Source: Mesorhizobium sp. LHD-90 (GTDB lineage: Bacteria > Pseudomonadota > Alphaproteobacteria > Rhizobiales > Rhizobiaceae). From it: DNA of 64,000 nucleotides. Numbering within the stretch: position 1 is the stretch's first letter; every line of letters begins with the position of its first letter. The notes under the pieces were generated by a model. That model saw only the letters and a program-made list of their open reading frames with translations. It was not told the DNA's origin and made no database searches. Positions 18,071 through 25,977 of this stretch are shown here, piece after piece. The DNA lies in NCBI RefSeq assembly GCF_030929505.1, contig NZ_JAVFVV010000008.1, forward strand, positions 1-64,000. Direction: 5' to 3'. The position numbers and the translations under genes were made by a program.

Positions 18071-18247
18071 ATGACCCGATTGGCACTTCTTCAGCGGCTT
18101 CAAGAACTCCAGCAGACGCCGAAATTCCAGAACCGCGACATCTGCGCGGTCAGCGCGATGCTTTCCAAGGAAGCGCTGGCAAAACACGTGGAGGTTTGCG
18201 AGGCCGCCGCCGCGGCATCCGCGCGGTCGGCCCCCAACCTGCAATAG
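18071..18247 (+). CDS. Small hypothetical protein downstream of minE
   Basis: 58 residues, MTRLALLQRLQELQQTPKF to SAPNLQ, likely mostly helical. A good ribosome site (AAGGAGA, eight bases ahead) fixes ATG 18071. The gap to minE is 59 bases on the same strand, so it may be co-transcribed with minCDE. I do not recognise a family. It could be a genuine short gene or a chance frame behind a Shine-Dalgarno match; the codon choice is in line with its neighbours. Confidence 0.5.
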   Translation: MTRLALLQRLQELQQTPKFQNRDICAVSAMLSKEALAKHVEVCEAAAAASARSAPNLQ

Positions 18248-18344
18248 GGCCGAGCGCCCACACCGCGCCGCACTCGGTCGACCGGTCAAACCAAGGCCAG
18301 CCAAGGGCGTGCCGCCCGTCTTGCGCGCGGCAGTCGCAAAAGCA

Positions 18345-19787
18345 TCAATTCAGCGCCTTGACCAGCCAGAGCGACAGGACCGGAAAGGCGGTCAGGATGA
18401 CCAGGCGGATCAGGTCGGCGATGACGAAGGGAATGACGCCGCGATAGGTGCGTGTGATCGGCACGTCGGCGGCGATCTTGTTGATGACGAAGACGTTGAG
18501 GCCGATCGGCGGCGCGGCAAGCCCGATGCCGACGACGACCAGGACCAGTATGCCGAACCAGATGGCGACGTCCTCCTGGCTCATGCCTAAATCCAGCGTC
18601 AGCACGATCGGCATGAAAACCGGCAGGGTGAGCAGGATCATCGCCAGTTCGTCCATCACCGCACCGAGCAAGATGTAGATCGCCAGCATGCCGCAGATGA
18701 CGGCGTAAGGCGCCAGTCCGGCTTCGCCGATCATCGCGGCCAGAGCGGTCGGCATTTGCGTCAGGGCCAGGAACGCGCCGAAAACTTCCGCGCCAAGCAG
18801 GATCAGGAAGATCATGCCGGTCGTCTCGGCGGTCTGCAGGAACGCCGCCTTGATGCGCTGCGTGTCGAGGCTGCGCTGGACCAGCCCGATGAGAAGCATG
18901 ATGGCGGCGCCGACCGCGGCGCCCTCAGTCGGGGTAAACACCCCTCCGTAGATGCCACCGACCACGATGATGGCGATCCCGGCGGCTGGAATGATGGCAT
19001 AGTCGACGGCGACCAGCAGCAGGCCCAATATGCCGATCAGGATAGCGCCGACGGCATTGGCTTGGCCGGTGGACCACAAGGCGACGGCCGCGACCATCAT
19101 CAGTATCCCGAGAGGGCGAGCCCATTTCGGGCGCGGCGTCGCCGGCGGCGGCGCAATCTCCGGCGGCGGCGCGAGCTGCGGATTGCGCCGCACCGCGACC
19201 GCGATGGCGACGCAGTAGAAAATCGACGCCATCAGGCCCGGGATGAGAGCCGCCTGGAACAGCTTTGCGATGTTCTGCTCGGTGGTGATGGCGTAGATAA
19301 CCAAGATCACCGATGGCGGGATGAGGATGCCGAGCGTGCCGCCGGCAGCGATCGTGCCGGTGCCGAAGCCGTTGTCGACCCTCGTGCGGCGCAGTTCGGG
19401 CAGGGCCGCCCGGCCGAATGTCGCCGTGGTCGCGACCGAGGAGCCGCAGATTGCGCCAAAGCCCGTGCAAGCGGCGATGACCGCCATCGGCATGCCGCCC
19501 TTCACCCGTCCCAGCCGGCGTTCCGCCACCTTGAACAGGGTCGCGGCCATTCCGGACCGCTCTGCCAGCGCCCCCATCAGGATGAACAGCGGGATGACGG
19601 AGAGCGTGTAGCTGGCGAACTGGCTGTAGGCGTTGGTGCGCAGATAGTAGATCAGCGCATGCGCGCCGTTGAGCTGGGCGTAACCGACAGCACCGACGAC
19701 CAGCATCGCCAGCGCAATCGGCATGCGGATCGCGATGAGCACCAGCAGGGCGACGAAGCCGAGAAGGGCAATGGCAAACCCGCTCAT
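18345..19787 (-). CDS. TRAP transporter large permease (DctM type)
   Basis: 480 residues from ATG 19787, with about 12 membrane helices. Typical segments are visible: IPLFILMGALAERSGMA, FGAICGSSVATTATFG, GTGTIAAGGTLGILIPPSVILVIYA, and FTPTEGAAVGA. It is the sodium-driven translocation subunit of a solute-binding-protein-dependent TRAP system. Its start overlaps dctQ by 4 bases. The start is chosen here because the longer frame upstream is the dctQ shadow. The substrate is not determined; organic acids are the family norm. Confidence 0.93.
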   Translation of the reverse strand: MSGFAIALLGFVALLVLIAIRMPIALAMLVVGAVGYAQLNGAHALIYYLRTNAYSQFASYTLSVIPLFILMGALAERSGMAATLFKVAERRLGRVKGGMPMAVIAACTGFGAICGSSVATTATFGRAALPELRRTRVDNGFGTGTIAAGGTLGILIPPSVILVIYAITTEQNIAKLFQAALIPGLMASIFYCVAIAVAVRRNPQLAPPPEIAPPPATPRPKWARPLGILMMVAAVALWSTGQANAVGAILIGILGLLLVAVDYAIIPAAGIAIIVVGGIYGGVFTPTEGAAVGAAIMLLIGLVQRSLDTQRIKAAFLQTAETTGMIFLILLGAEVFGAFLALTQMPTALAAMIGEAGLAPYAVICGMLAIYILLGAVMDELAMILLTLPVFMPIVLTLDLGMSQEDVAIWFGILVLVVVGIGLAAPPIGLNVFVINKIAADVPITRTYRGVIPFVIADLIRLVILTAFPVLSLWLVKALN

Positions 19788-20296
19788 CGCCGCCCTCCGA
19801 TCTTGATAAGCGCGGTGGCGACGGCGATCAGGCAGGCCAGCCCGGCGAGCACGGCACAGACCAGGTAGACGGGCCAGACCGGCCACGGCAACTGAACCAG
19901 CGTGGCACCGTACTGGCGCGCCTCCATGCCGCCGGAGTACAGGCCCCAGGCGAAGAAGCCAAGGAATCCAGCAAGCACGAGGTCCCAGACACCATCGATG
20001 ACGGCGTTCAACCGGGCCGGCAGGCGCGACGTGAAGGTGTCGACGGCGATGTGGCCGCTGCGTGCCTGCGTGTAGCCGAGGAAGGCAAAGACGGCGACGC
20101 CGACCCCGATCTCGACCATTTCGTAGTCGGCAGTCACCGGGCTGTTGAACAGCCAGCGACCAACCACGCTGACCGTCACCAGGCATGCGGCCAGGCAGAT
20201 CAGTATGCCGCCGATGACGGCCAGCCCGGCTGCCAGCCTGTCGGCCAGTCCCAGGCGGGGGCCGTCAGGCGGTCCCGCCACGTCCGACACATCCAT
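19784..20296 (-). CDS. TRAP transporter small permease (DctQ type)
   Basis: 170 residues with four predicted helices: LAVIGGILICLAACLVTVSVV, EMVEIGVGVAVFAFLGY, VWDLVLAGFLGFFAWGLY and VWPVYLVCAVLAGLACLIAV. The SGHIAVDTF loop after helix 2 is typical of DctQ. It pairs with the large permease in the membrane. It lies between dctP (59-base gap) and dctM (4-base overlap). Confidence 0.9.
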   Translation of the reverse strand: MDVSDVAGPPDGPRLGLADRLAAGLAVIGGILICLAACLVTVSVVGRWLFNSPVTADYEMVEIGVGVAVFAFLGYTQARSGHIAVDTFTSRLPARLNAVIDGVWDLVLAGFLGFFAWGLYSGGMEARQYGATLVQLPWPVWPVYLVCAVLAGLACLIAVATALIKIGGRR

Positions 20297-20355
20297 GCAA
20301 TACCCCGCAAGCAGGAGTCAGAAGATCGCCGGCGCAACGGCGCGACGCGCGATTC

Positions 20356-21411
20356 TCAGGCGGCAGAGTATTTCGCGATCAGTTCCTGCGCCGTCTTGAT
20401 CAGCGCATCCCCGTCCAGCCCCTTGGCCTTGACGCCCTCGACCCACTTGACGTGGACGGGCTTGGTCGCCTCGACCCAGCGCGCCTTCTCCTCTTCTGAG
20501 ATCGAGCTGATGGTGCCCTTGCCACCGGCTTCGACCTTGGCGCGGACTTCGGCGCCAACGGTGTCCCACATCTCGCCGGCGAGCTTGGCAAACGCCATGC
20601 CGCTGTTCTTGTCGAGGACGGCCTTGAGATCGTCCGGCAAGCCCTCGTAGCGCGCCTTGTTCATGGCGAGGAAGAAGGTCGTTGTGTAGAGTGTCGGCGA
20701 TGCTGGTATCTCGGTATGGAACTTGGTCAACTCGTCGACCTTGACCGACGGCACCACCTCCCACGGGATGACGCAGCCGTCGATGGTGCCCTGCGCCAGC
20801 GCTTCCGGAACCTGCGGTACCGGCATGCCGACCGAGGTGGCGCCGAGCGCGGTCAGCGCCTCGCCGGCCAGCCGCGTCGGATTGCGCAGCTTCAGCCCGG
20901 CGAGGTCCTCCATTTTGGCGATCGGCTTGTTGGTGTGGATCAGGCCGTGATCGTGGGCCCAGAAGCACAGGATCTTTGTGTCGGCCGTCTCTTTCGCCAG
21001 GTGGGTCTCACCATACTCCTGGGCGGCAGGCGCATTGGCCGTCGCATTCCGGGCGGCGATGAACGGCAGTTCGAACACCTCCGTCGACGGGAACCGCCCC
21101 GGCGTGTTGCCGGGCAAGGTCCAGACTATGTCGACGACGCCGTTGGCCGCCTGGTCATAAAGCTGCGGCGGCTTGCCGCCGAGCTGCATGGCCGGAAAGA
21201 TCTCGATCTTCAGCCTGCCCTGGCTATTTTCCTCGATTGTCTTCGTCCACGGCACCAGCAGCTTTGCATGGACGTTGGAGACCGGCGGGAGGAAGTGGTG
21301 CAGCTTGAGCGTCACCGTCTCCTGAGCGCGGGCCGGACCGGACCCGAGCAGTGCCGGCGCGGCCAGCGCCGCGCCTGTGGATGCCATGAATGCACGTCGC
21401 GAAAGTCCCAT
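20356..21411 (-). CDS. TRAP transporter substrate-binding protein (DctP type)
   Basis: 351 residues from ATG 21411, which is preceded by GGAGGAGACG; the longer upstream frame is rejected on this ground. A twin-arginine signal (SRRAFMASTG, cut after ARA) implies Tat export. The solute-binding fold shows the conserved LKLRNPTRLAGEALTALGA segment, whose Arg usually clamps a substrate carboxylate, and the GTIDGCVIPWE stretch. First gene of dctP-Q-M. The ligand is unknown. The Tat genes themselves are at 60.8-62.6 kb. Confidence 0.92.
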   Translation of the reverse strand: MGLSRRAFMASTGAALAAPALLGSGPARAQETVTLKLHHFLPPVSNVHAKLLVPWTKTIEENSQGRLKIEIFPAMQLGGKPPQLYDQAANGVVDIVWTLPGNTPGRFPSTEVFELPFIAARNATANAPAAQEYGETHLAKETADTKILCFWAHDHGLIHTNKPIAKMEDLAGLKLRNPTRLAGEALTALGATSVGMPVPQVPEALAQGTIDGCVIPWEVVPSVKVDELTKFHTEIPASPTLYTTTFFLAMNKARYEGLPDDLKAVLDKNSGMAFAKLAGEMWDTVGAEVRAKVEAGGKGTISSISEEEKARWVEATKPVHVKWVEGVKAKGLDGDALIKTAQELIAKYSAA

Positions 21412-21820
21412 CGTCTCCTCCCTGGAACATGGCGTCACTCTGGGTGACTGATCGTTGGATTGCCCTGTCTTCCGCACCGAGGCGGCTTTCCCGCTTGGGA
21501 TACCCGCGCCGGACCTCCTCATGCCCGGTATTCGATTCCGCTTTGATCTGCCGACCGAAGCGACACGTCAACCGATTCGAAAGTCGGGCAAAACCTCGGC
21601 CATTACAACGCCTTTCTCACTACACTGCATCTTACTTCACAGGTTAATTACTTCTTTTGGCGGGTCAAGTGCCCCTGTTGGCGCTTGTCTGGCCCGCGGC
21701 CACTTGGGCAAGCGCCAACCTCCGTCCCATTCGGAACCGCGATGACCGGCCCCGAGCATGGCCCGGAAGCCCCCAACATCCCCATTCTTGCGGCGGTACG
21801 GCGCGGGCGGTTCGCCGCAA
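21412..21820. other. Upstream region of the TRAP operon
   Basis: About 410 bases with no gene. It contains a long nested stem-loop at 21677-21719. The AT-richer part near 21600-21655 could hold the dctP promoter, but no convincing -35/-10 pair was picked. Confidence 0.4.
21677..21719. repeat. Nested stem-loop
   Basis: GTTGGCGCTTG (21677-21687) pairs perfectly with CAAGCGCCAAC (21709-21719). Inside the loop TGGCC and GGCCA pair again (21690-21702). It is 11 plus 5 bp of stem without a U-run. It may be a palindromic repeat element or a regulator site between glnII and dctP. Confidence 0.5.
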
Positions 21821-21851
21821 CAAAAAGCCCGGCGGATCGCTCCGCCGGGCT
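21821..21851 (-). terminator. Rho-independent terminator of glnII
   Basis: An 11-bp stem, AGCCCGGCGGA and TCCGCCGGGCT with loop TCGC. On the minus strand it is followed by TTTTTG. It lies 25 bases after the glnII stop. Confidence 0.88.
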
Positions 21852-21876
21852 CGTTCAAAACCGGGTGCGGCTGCGC

Positions 21877-22917
21877 TTACGCAGCGGCCTTCTTTGCCGA
21901 TTCGATCGGCACTTCCGAGATCGTCTTCAGAACCTGCGAGGCGATCTGGTAGGGGTCGCCCTGGCTGTTGGGGCGGCGATCCTCAAGATAACCCTTGTAG
22001 CCGTTGTTGACGAAGGAATGCGGAACGCGGATCGAGGCGCCGCGGTCGGCCACGCCGTAGGAAAACTTGTTCCACGGCGCGGTCTCGTGCTTGCCGGTCA
22101 GGCGCTTGTCGTTGTCCGGGCCGTAGACGGCGATATGGTCCATCAGGTTCTTGTCGAAGGCCGCCATGAGCGCCTCGAAATAGTCCTTGCCGCCAACTTC
22201 GCGCATATAGGCAGTCGAGAAGTTGCAGTGCATGCCCGAGCCGTTCCAGTCGGTGTCGCCGAGCGGCTTGCAATGGAACTCGATATCGATGCCATGCTTC
22301 TCGCACAGGCGCAGCAGCAGGTAGCGCGCCATCCAGATCTGGTCGGCGGCCTTTTTCGAGCCTTTTCCGAAAATCTGGAACTCCCACTGGCCCTTCGCCA
22401 CCTCGGCGTTGATGCCTTCATGGTTGATGCCGGCGGCGAGGCAGAGGTCGAGATGCTCCTCGACAAGCTGGCGAGCGATGTCGCCGACATTCTTGTAGCC
22501 GACGCCGGTGTAATACGGGCCCTGCGGGGCGGGATAGCCGCTCTCGGGGAAGCCCAGCGGACGGCCGTCCTTATAGAAGAAATACTCCTGCTCGAAGCCG
22601 AACCAGGCATCCTCGTCGTCGAGGATGGTGGCGCGGCTGTTGGAGGCATGCGGCGTGACGCCGTCCGGCATCATGACTTCGCACATGACGAGCACGCCGT
22701 TGGTGCGCGCCGGATCGGGATAAAGCGCGACCGGCTTCAGCACGCAATCCGAGCTATGGCCTTCGGCCTGCTGGGTGGACGAGCCGTCGAAACCCCACAG
22801 CGGCAGTTGCTCGAGCGTCGGAAACTCGGCGAATTCCTTGATCTGCGTCTTGCCGCGCAGGCTCGGCGTCGGCACGTAGCCGTCGAGCCAGATATATTCG
22901 AGCTTGTATTTCGTCAT
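21877..22917 (-). CDS. glnII: Glutamine synthetase type II
   Basis: 346 residues, the eukaryote-like GSII found beside GSI in rhizobia. Signatures: LPLWGFDGSST, WFGFEQEYFFYKDG, GINAEVAKGQWEFQIFG, and DRGASIRVPHSF. There is no adenylylation-site block like that of GlnA. ATG 22917 is chosen because family similarity starts at MTKYKLEYIWLDG; the longer frame upstream runs over the sigma54 promoter. It has its own terminator and divides a regulatory region with a divergent DUF2735 gene. NtrC-dependent expression is the rule for glnII. Confidence 0.97.
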   Translation of the reverse strand: MTKYKLEYIWLDGYVPTPSLRGKTQIKEFAEFPTLEQLPLWGFDGSSTQQAEGHSSDCVLKPVALYPDPARTNGVLVMCEVMMPDGVTPHASNSRATILDDEDAWFGFEQEYFFYKDGRPLGFPESGYPAPQGPYYTGVGYKNVGDIARQLVEEHLDLCLAAGINHEGINAEVAKGQWEFQIFGKGSKKAADQIWMARYLLLRLCEKHGIDIEFHCKPLGDTDWNGSGMHCNFSTAYMREVGGKDYFEALMAAFDKNLMDHIAVYGPDNDKRLTGKHETAPWNKFSYGVADRGASIRVPHSFVNNGYKGYLEDRRPNSQGDPYQIASQVLKTISEVPIESAKKAAA

Positions 22918-23003
22918 TCCGACCTCTCTAGAACCGTTGCGCCAGCCTCGGCGGCGCAGCCAAAGGTGTCCGGCCGCGACGGGCCGGTCCCGCGTGATTA
23001 AAG

Positions 23004-23019
23004 AGCAATTAACATGCCA
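23004..23019 (-). promoter_or_regulatory. Sigma54 (-24/-12) promoter of glnII
   Basis: On the minus strand it reads TGGCATG-TTAA-TTGCT, one mismatch from TGGCACG-N4-TTGCW, with GG and GC 12 bases apart. The start of transcription is expected near 22993, giving a leader of about 75 bases. Confidence 0.8.
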
Positions 23020-23211
23020 ACCCACCGGCAGGCGCGGAAAACCAGCCGAAACGCGGCGTCCCGCCGCACGCGAAGCCTCGCGGCGGTGGCGCCGCCTCGC
23101 TTTGCGCGGCGCACCAGCCGGAACTTCGCCGGCTTTCAGGACGTTCTCGTGGTTGTGAACCGGATGCCGACAGCGATCCGTCTGGCGTCAAGTTATGCAG
23201 AAGTAGATGTC

Positions 23212-23226
23212 GCCTAAAATACAGGC
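23212..23226. promoter_or_regulatory. Dyad shared with glnB, candidate enhancer site
   Basis: GCCT-AAAATAC-AGGC followed by AAA, the same layout as at 8258-8272 before glnB. It lies about 195 bp upstream of the glnII -24 box and about 105 bp before the divergent small gene, so it could serve both. Confidence 0.5.
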
Positions 23227-23329
23227 AAATAATGAAGTTTATAAATGCAGGTTGCCCAAATCGTTGGCAGAGCCTATATAGACTCATATTCAACCTGTCT
23301 AGACGAGGACGCAAGCAGGACTCACCGCC

Positions 23330-23521
23330 ATGACGCCGACAATCCAGCGCCAATCCGCCAAGGTCTATACCTTCCCGACGAAGGCCCGCGCGGTAGCGAA
23401 CCCGAAAAGCTCCCAGGCGAATTCGGGCAAGGTCGTCATGATGCCGCGTGTCGCCAGCCTCGCCTTCGACGCCTGGTATCATCAGGCGGCCATCCAGGAA
23501 GAACTGGACGGCAAGCGGTAG
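23330..23521 (+). CDS. DUF2735 small protein
   Basis: 63 residues. The layout SAKVYTFPTKAR near the N-terminus and a C-terminal AWYHQAAIQEE is the DUF2735 pattern, a small family found in rhizobia and commonly divergent from glnII. The function is unknown; the location suggests a role linked to nitrogen status. ATG 23330 follows the CAGGACTCACCGCC leader with a weak ribosome site. Confidence 0.8.
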   Translation: MTPTIQRQSAKVYTFPTKARAVANPKSSQANSGKVVMMPRVASLAFDAWYHQAAIQEELDGKR

Positions 23522-23609
23522 GAGTCCGGGGCCCCTGCCCTTCCACCGGCTTCGCGTGCCTAGCCGCACCCCGGCAAGATAGCGATCTGCGTCGAAACGA
23601 TCGGCTTCT

Positions 23610-24404
23610 TCAGGCTTCGTTCAGCGCCTCGACCAGTCGCGCGGCCGCAAGCATGTCGCGGCGGCGGGCGGCGCGGCGCGCCATGGCCTCCGAATCCTGG
23701 CCCCAGTGCTCGACCTGCCAGTCCTCGTCAACATGGGCGGCCGCCCAGGCCGTCTCTGCGTCGAGTTCGCCCGCCTCCACCGCCAGCGACAGCAGCGCCG
23801 ATCCGGTCAGCGAGGTCATCAGATGCAGCGCCGCCAGCCGGAACGGTTCGGCGCGGCCGCGCAGATGCAGGCCAATCGCAGCGATCGCCTCGCGCGGCTG
23901 CTCGACATGGATGATGCCTTCGGCGAGGTTCAGCCGGGCGCCCAGCGTATCGCGCGCCCAGTCGATCACGCCGTCCCAGGCCTCGTTCTGGCGCGCCACC
24001 AGCCCCTCCGGCGCGTCGGCCCGGTAGCAGAGCAGGTCGGACGAGGCGAAGCGCAGGATATCCTCCAGCACGGCGTCGGCCTCGCGCGCCACCCCGTCGA
24101 TCGCGGTGTTGGCAAGCCGCATCACCGGCATGGCGACCGGATCGATCACCTCCTGCTGCGCGTCGAATTCGTCGGCGACGAGCCGCGCCGCGGCCTCGCT
24201 CGGCAGTTCGAGCGGCGCCCGCGCCGGCGTTCGTGCGAGCTTGCCGTCGAGTTTCACGACATGACCCGACGAGCCGGGTTCCACCGCCACCGCGGCGTAA
24301 AACCGCTTCGGCAGCGGCGTCTTCATCTGGATCTGGGCGCGGCGCACGGGGTCCGGATCGGAAAGATGCCGGGTGGCGTCGAGGTCGTTCAGCAAATCGC
24401 GCAT
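23610..24404 (-). CDS. ATP12-type chaperone for F1-ATPase assembly
   Basis: 264 residues. ATP12 signatures are clear: PLPKRFYAAVAVEP, VKLDGKLARTPAR, VADEFDAQQEVIDPVAMPVMRLANTAID, and a late AAAHVDEDWQVEHWG. In mitochondria the family holds the alpha subunit of F1 before assembly; alphaproteobacteria carry a relative. It lies 14 bases after the phosphatase gene on the same strand, closing a run of same-direction genes that starts with crcB and rluC. Confidence 0.9.
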   Translation of the reverse strand: MRDLLNDLDATRHLSDPDPVRRAQIQMKTPLPKRFYAAVAVEPGSSGHVVKLDGKLARTPARAPLELPSEAAARLVADEFDAQQEVIDPVAMPVMRLANTAIDGVAREADAVLEDILRFASSDLLCYRADAPEGLVARQNEAWDGVIDWARDTLGARLNLAEGIIHVEQPREAIAAIGLHLRGRAEPFRLAALHLMTSLTGSALLSLAVEAGELDAETAWAAAHVDEDWQVEHWGQDSEAMARRAARRRDMLAAARLVEALNEA

Positions 24405-24418
24405 CGGACAGAGTTCCT

Positions 24419-25072
24419 TCAGGCCAGCAGCGGCATCAGTTCGGCGGGCTCTTGCAGAACGCGTTCCGCGCCGGACAGCATCAGCGCCCGGGCATCGTGA
24501 TAACCCCAGCCGACGCCGATGGCGCGGGCGCCTGCCGATCGTGCCATCTGCATGTCATAGATGGCGTCGCCGACCACAAAGGTCGAGGCCGGATCGACGC
24601 CGGCGAAGGCGCAGCATTCCAGCACCATGGCCGGATGCGGTTTCGACGGGCAATCCTCGGCGGTGCGCACCACCAGGAACGCCTCTCCGAAACCGTGCGT
24701 GGAAAACACCGCCTGCACGCCGCGCCGTGATTTTCCGGTCACCATGCCGACAAGGATATCGTCGCGCTTCGCCAGTTCGGCGACGAGCATGGCAATGCCC
24801 GGATAGAGCGGCTCCGAAAAATCCGCCTCGCCGCGCATGGCGTGGAAATGATGCTTGTAGCGTTCGGCCAGCGCATCGATGGCCGGGTCGACTTCACGGC
24901 CCAGCATCTGCGCGATGGCAAGATTCAGCGTCAGGCCGATGACGCTTTTGGTCGCCGCGAGATCGGGCGCCGCCAGCCCCGCCTCGGCGAAGGCGCGCTC
25001 CATGCAGCCATGGATGACCGCCGCGCTGTCGACCAGCGTGCCGTCGCAATCGAACAGGACGAGGCGGGTCAT
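24419..25072 (-). CDS. HAD-family phosphatase (phosphoglycolate phosphatase-like)
   Basis: 217 residues from ATG 25072. HAD motifs: FDCDGTLVDS (nucleophile and acid Asp), VTGKS (motif II), K in CPSKPHP (motif III), and VVGDAIYDM (motif IV). The cap is helical, as in Gph-like enzymes. Substrate is unproven. The start overlaps the EamA gene by 4 bases, so the two are coupled. Confidence 0.88.
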   Translation of the reverse strand: MTRLVLFDCDGTLVDSAAVIHGCMERAFAEAGLAAPDLAATKSVIGLTLNLAIAQMLGREVDPAIDALAERYKHHFHAMRGEADFSEPLYPGIAMLVAELAKRDDILVGMVTGKSRRGVQAVFSTHGFGEAFLVVRTAEDCPSKPHPAMVLECCAFAGVDPASTFVVGDAIYDMQMARSAGARAIGVGWGYHDARALMLSGAERVLQEPAELMPLLA

Positions 25073-25977
25073 GCCCGGCTCCTCGCCGGCCGGTTGACCA
25101 GCACGAGACCCGCGGCGATCAGCCCGAGTGCCAGGAAGATGCGGACCGACAGCGGTTCGTCGAGCAGCACGCCGCCCAGCAGCACCGCAAAGGCGGGCGT
25201 GAGGAAGGTGAAGCTCGTCAGGCCGGACGCGGGATAGCGCCGCATCAGCCAGAACCAGACAACATAAGTGAACGCCACCACGAAAACCGCCTGGAACAGC
25301 AGGGCGGCTGTCGGCAGGAAAGTCACGTCGCGCAGCATCGGTCCGGCAAAAGGCAGGAGCGGCAGAAACATGAGCGCGGAGACGGCAAGCTGATACATCA
25401 GCAGCTTTTCGGCGCTGGCGCGCACCAGCCGCGTACCCTTGATCACCAACGTAGTCGCCGCCCAGCATACGCCTGCGGCGAGGCTCATCAGATCGCCCCG
25501 GATGGCCTCCGGGCCGGGCAGGCTGAGCTTGTCGGAGAACACTAGCGCCACGCCGGCGAAGGCCAGCAGCAGGCCGAGCCACTTTCGCACCGACATGTGC
25601 TCGCCGAGCAGAAAATGCGCACCGAGCAGCACCCAGAACGGCATGGTGTTGACCATCAGCGTGTTGCGGGCCAGCGTCGTGTAATCGAGCCCGACGAAGA
25701 TGAGCAGGAACTCGGCGCCGAACAGCATGCCGGCAATGATGCCTGGCAGCAGCGTTCCGTCGCGATCGAACAGCGGGATGCCGCGCCACCGGCACCATCC
25801 GAACACCAGCACGCCAGCGATCGCCGAGCGCAACACGGTCAACAGGACCGGGTTGTAGCCGGCATTCGACAGTTTCGCAGCGACGCCGTTCAGGCCCCAG
25901 GAGAAGGTCAGGCCGATCATGATGACCACCGCCGCCGTGTCGATGGCGTCGCGGCGGTCGAGGGTTGCGGCGCTCAC
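25069..25977 (-). CDS. EamA-family (DMT) transporter
   Basis: 302 residues from GTG 25977, which follows GGAGGAGGAGGC and overlaps the rluC stop by 4 bases. About ten membrane helices form two EamA repeats; conserved segments include FSWGLNGVAAKLS, LGEHMSVRKWLGLLLAFAGVALVF, and the second-repeat TSFTFLTPAFAVLLGGVLLDEPLS. These are metabolite exporters of the drug/metabolite superfamily. Substrate is unknown. Confidence 0.9.
   Translation of the reverse strand: MSAATLDRRDAIDTAAVVIMIGLTFSWGLNGVAAKLSNAGYNPVLLTVLRSAIAGVLVFGWCRWRGIPLFDRDGTLLPGIIAGMLFGAEFLLIFVGLDYTTLARNTLMVNTMPFWVLLGAHFLLGEHMSVRKWLGLLLAFAGVALVFSDKLSLPGPEAIRGDLMSLAAGVCWAATTLVIKGTRLVRASAEKLLMYQLAVSALMFLPLLPFAGPMLRDVTFLPTAALLFQAVFVVAFTYVVWFWLMRRYPASGLTSFTFLTPAFAVLLGGVLLDEPLSVRIFLALGLIAAGLVLVNRPARSRA

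Larger units (their letters stand above)
22918..23329. other. Divergent regulatory region glnII/DUF2735
   Basis: 412 bases. It holds the glnII sigma54 promoter (23004-23019, minus strand) and the GCCT-N7-AGGC dyad (23212-23226). The middle (23040-23150) is GC-rich with no coding frame I would accept. The AT-rich part at 23200-23300 probably contains the promoter of the rightward small gene. Confidence 0.6.
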
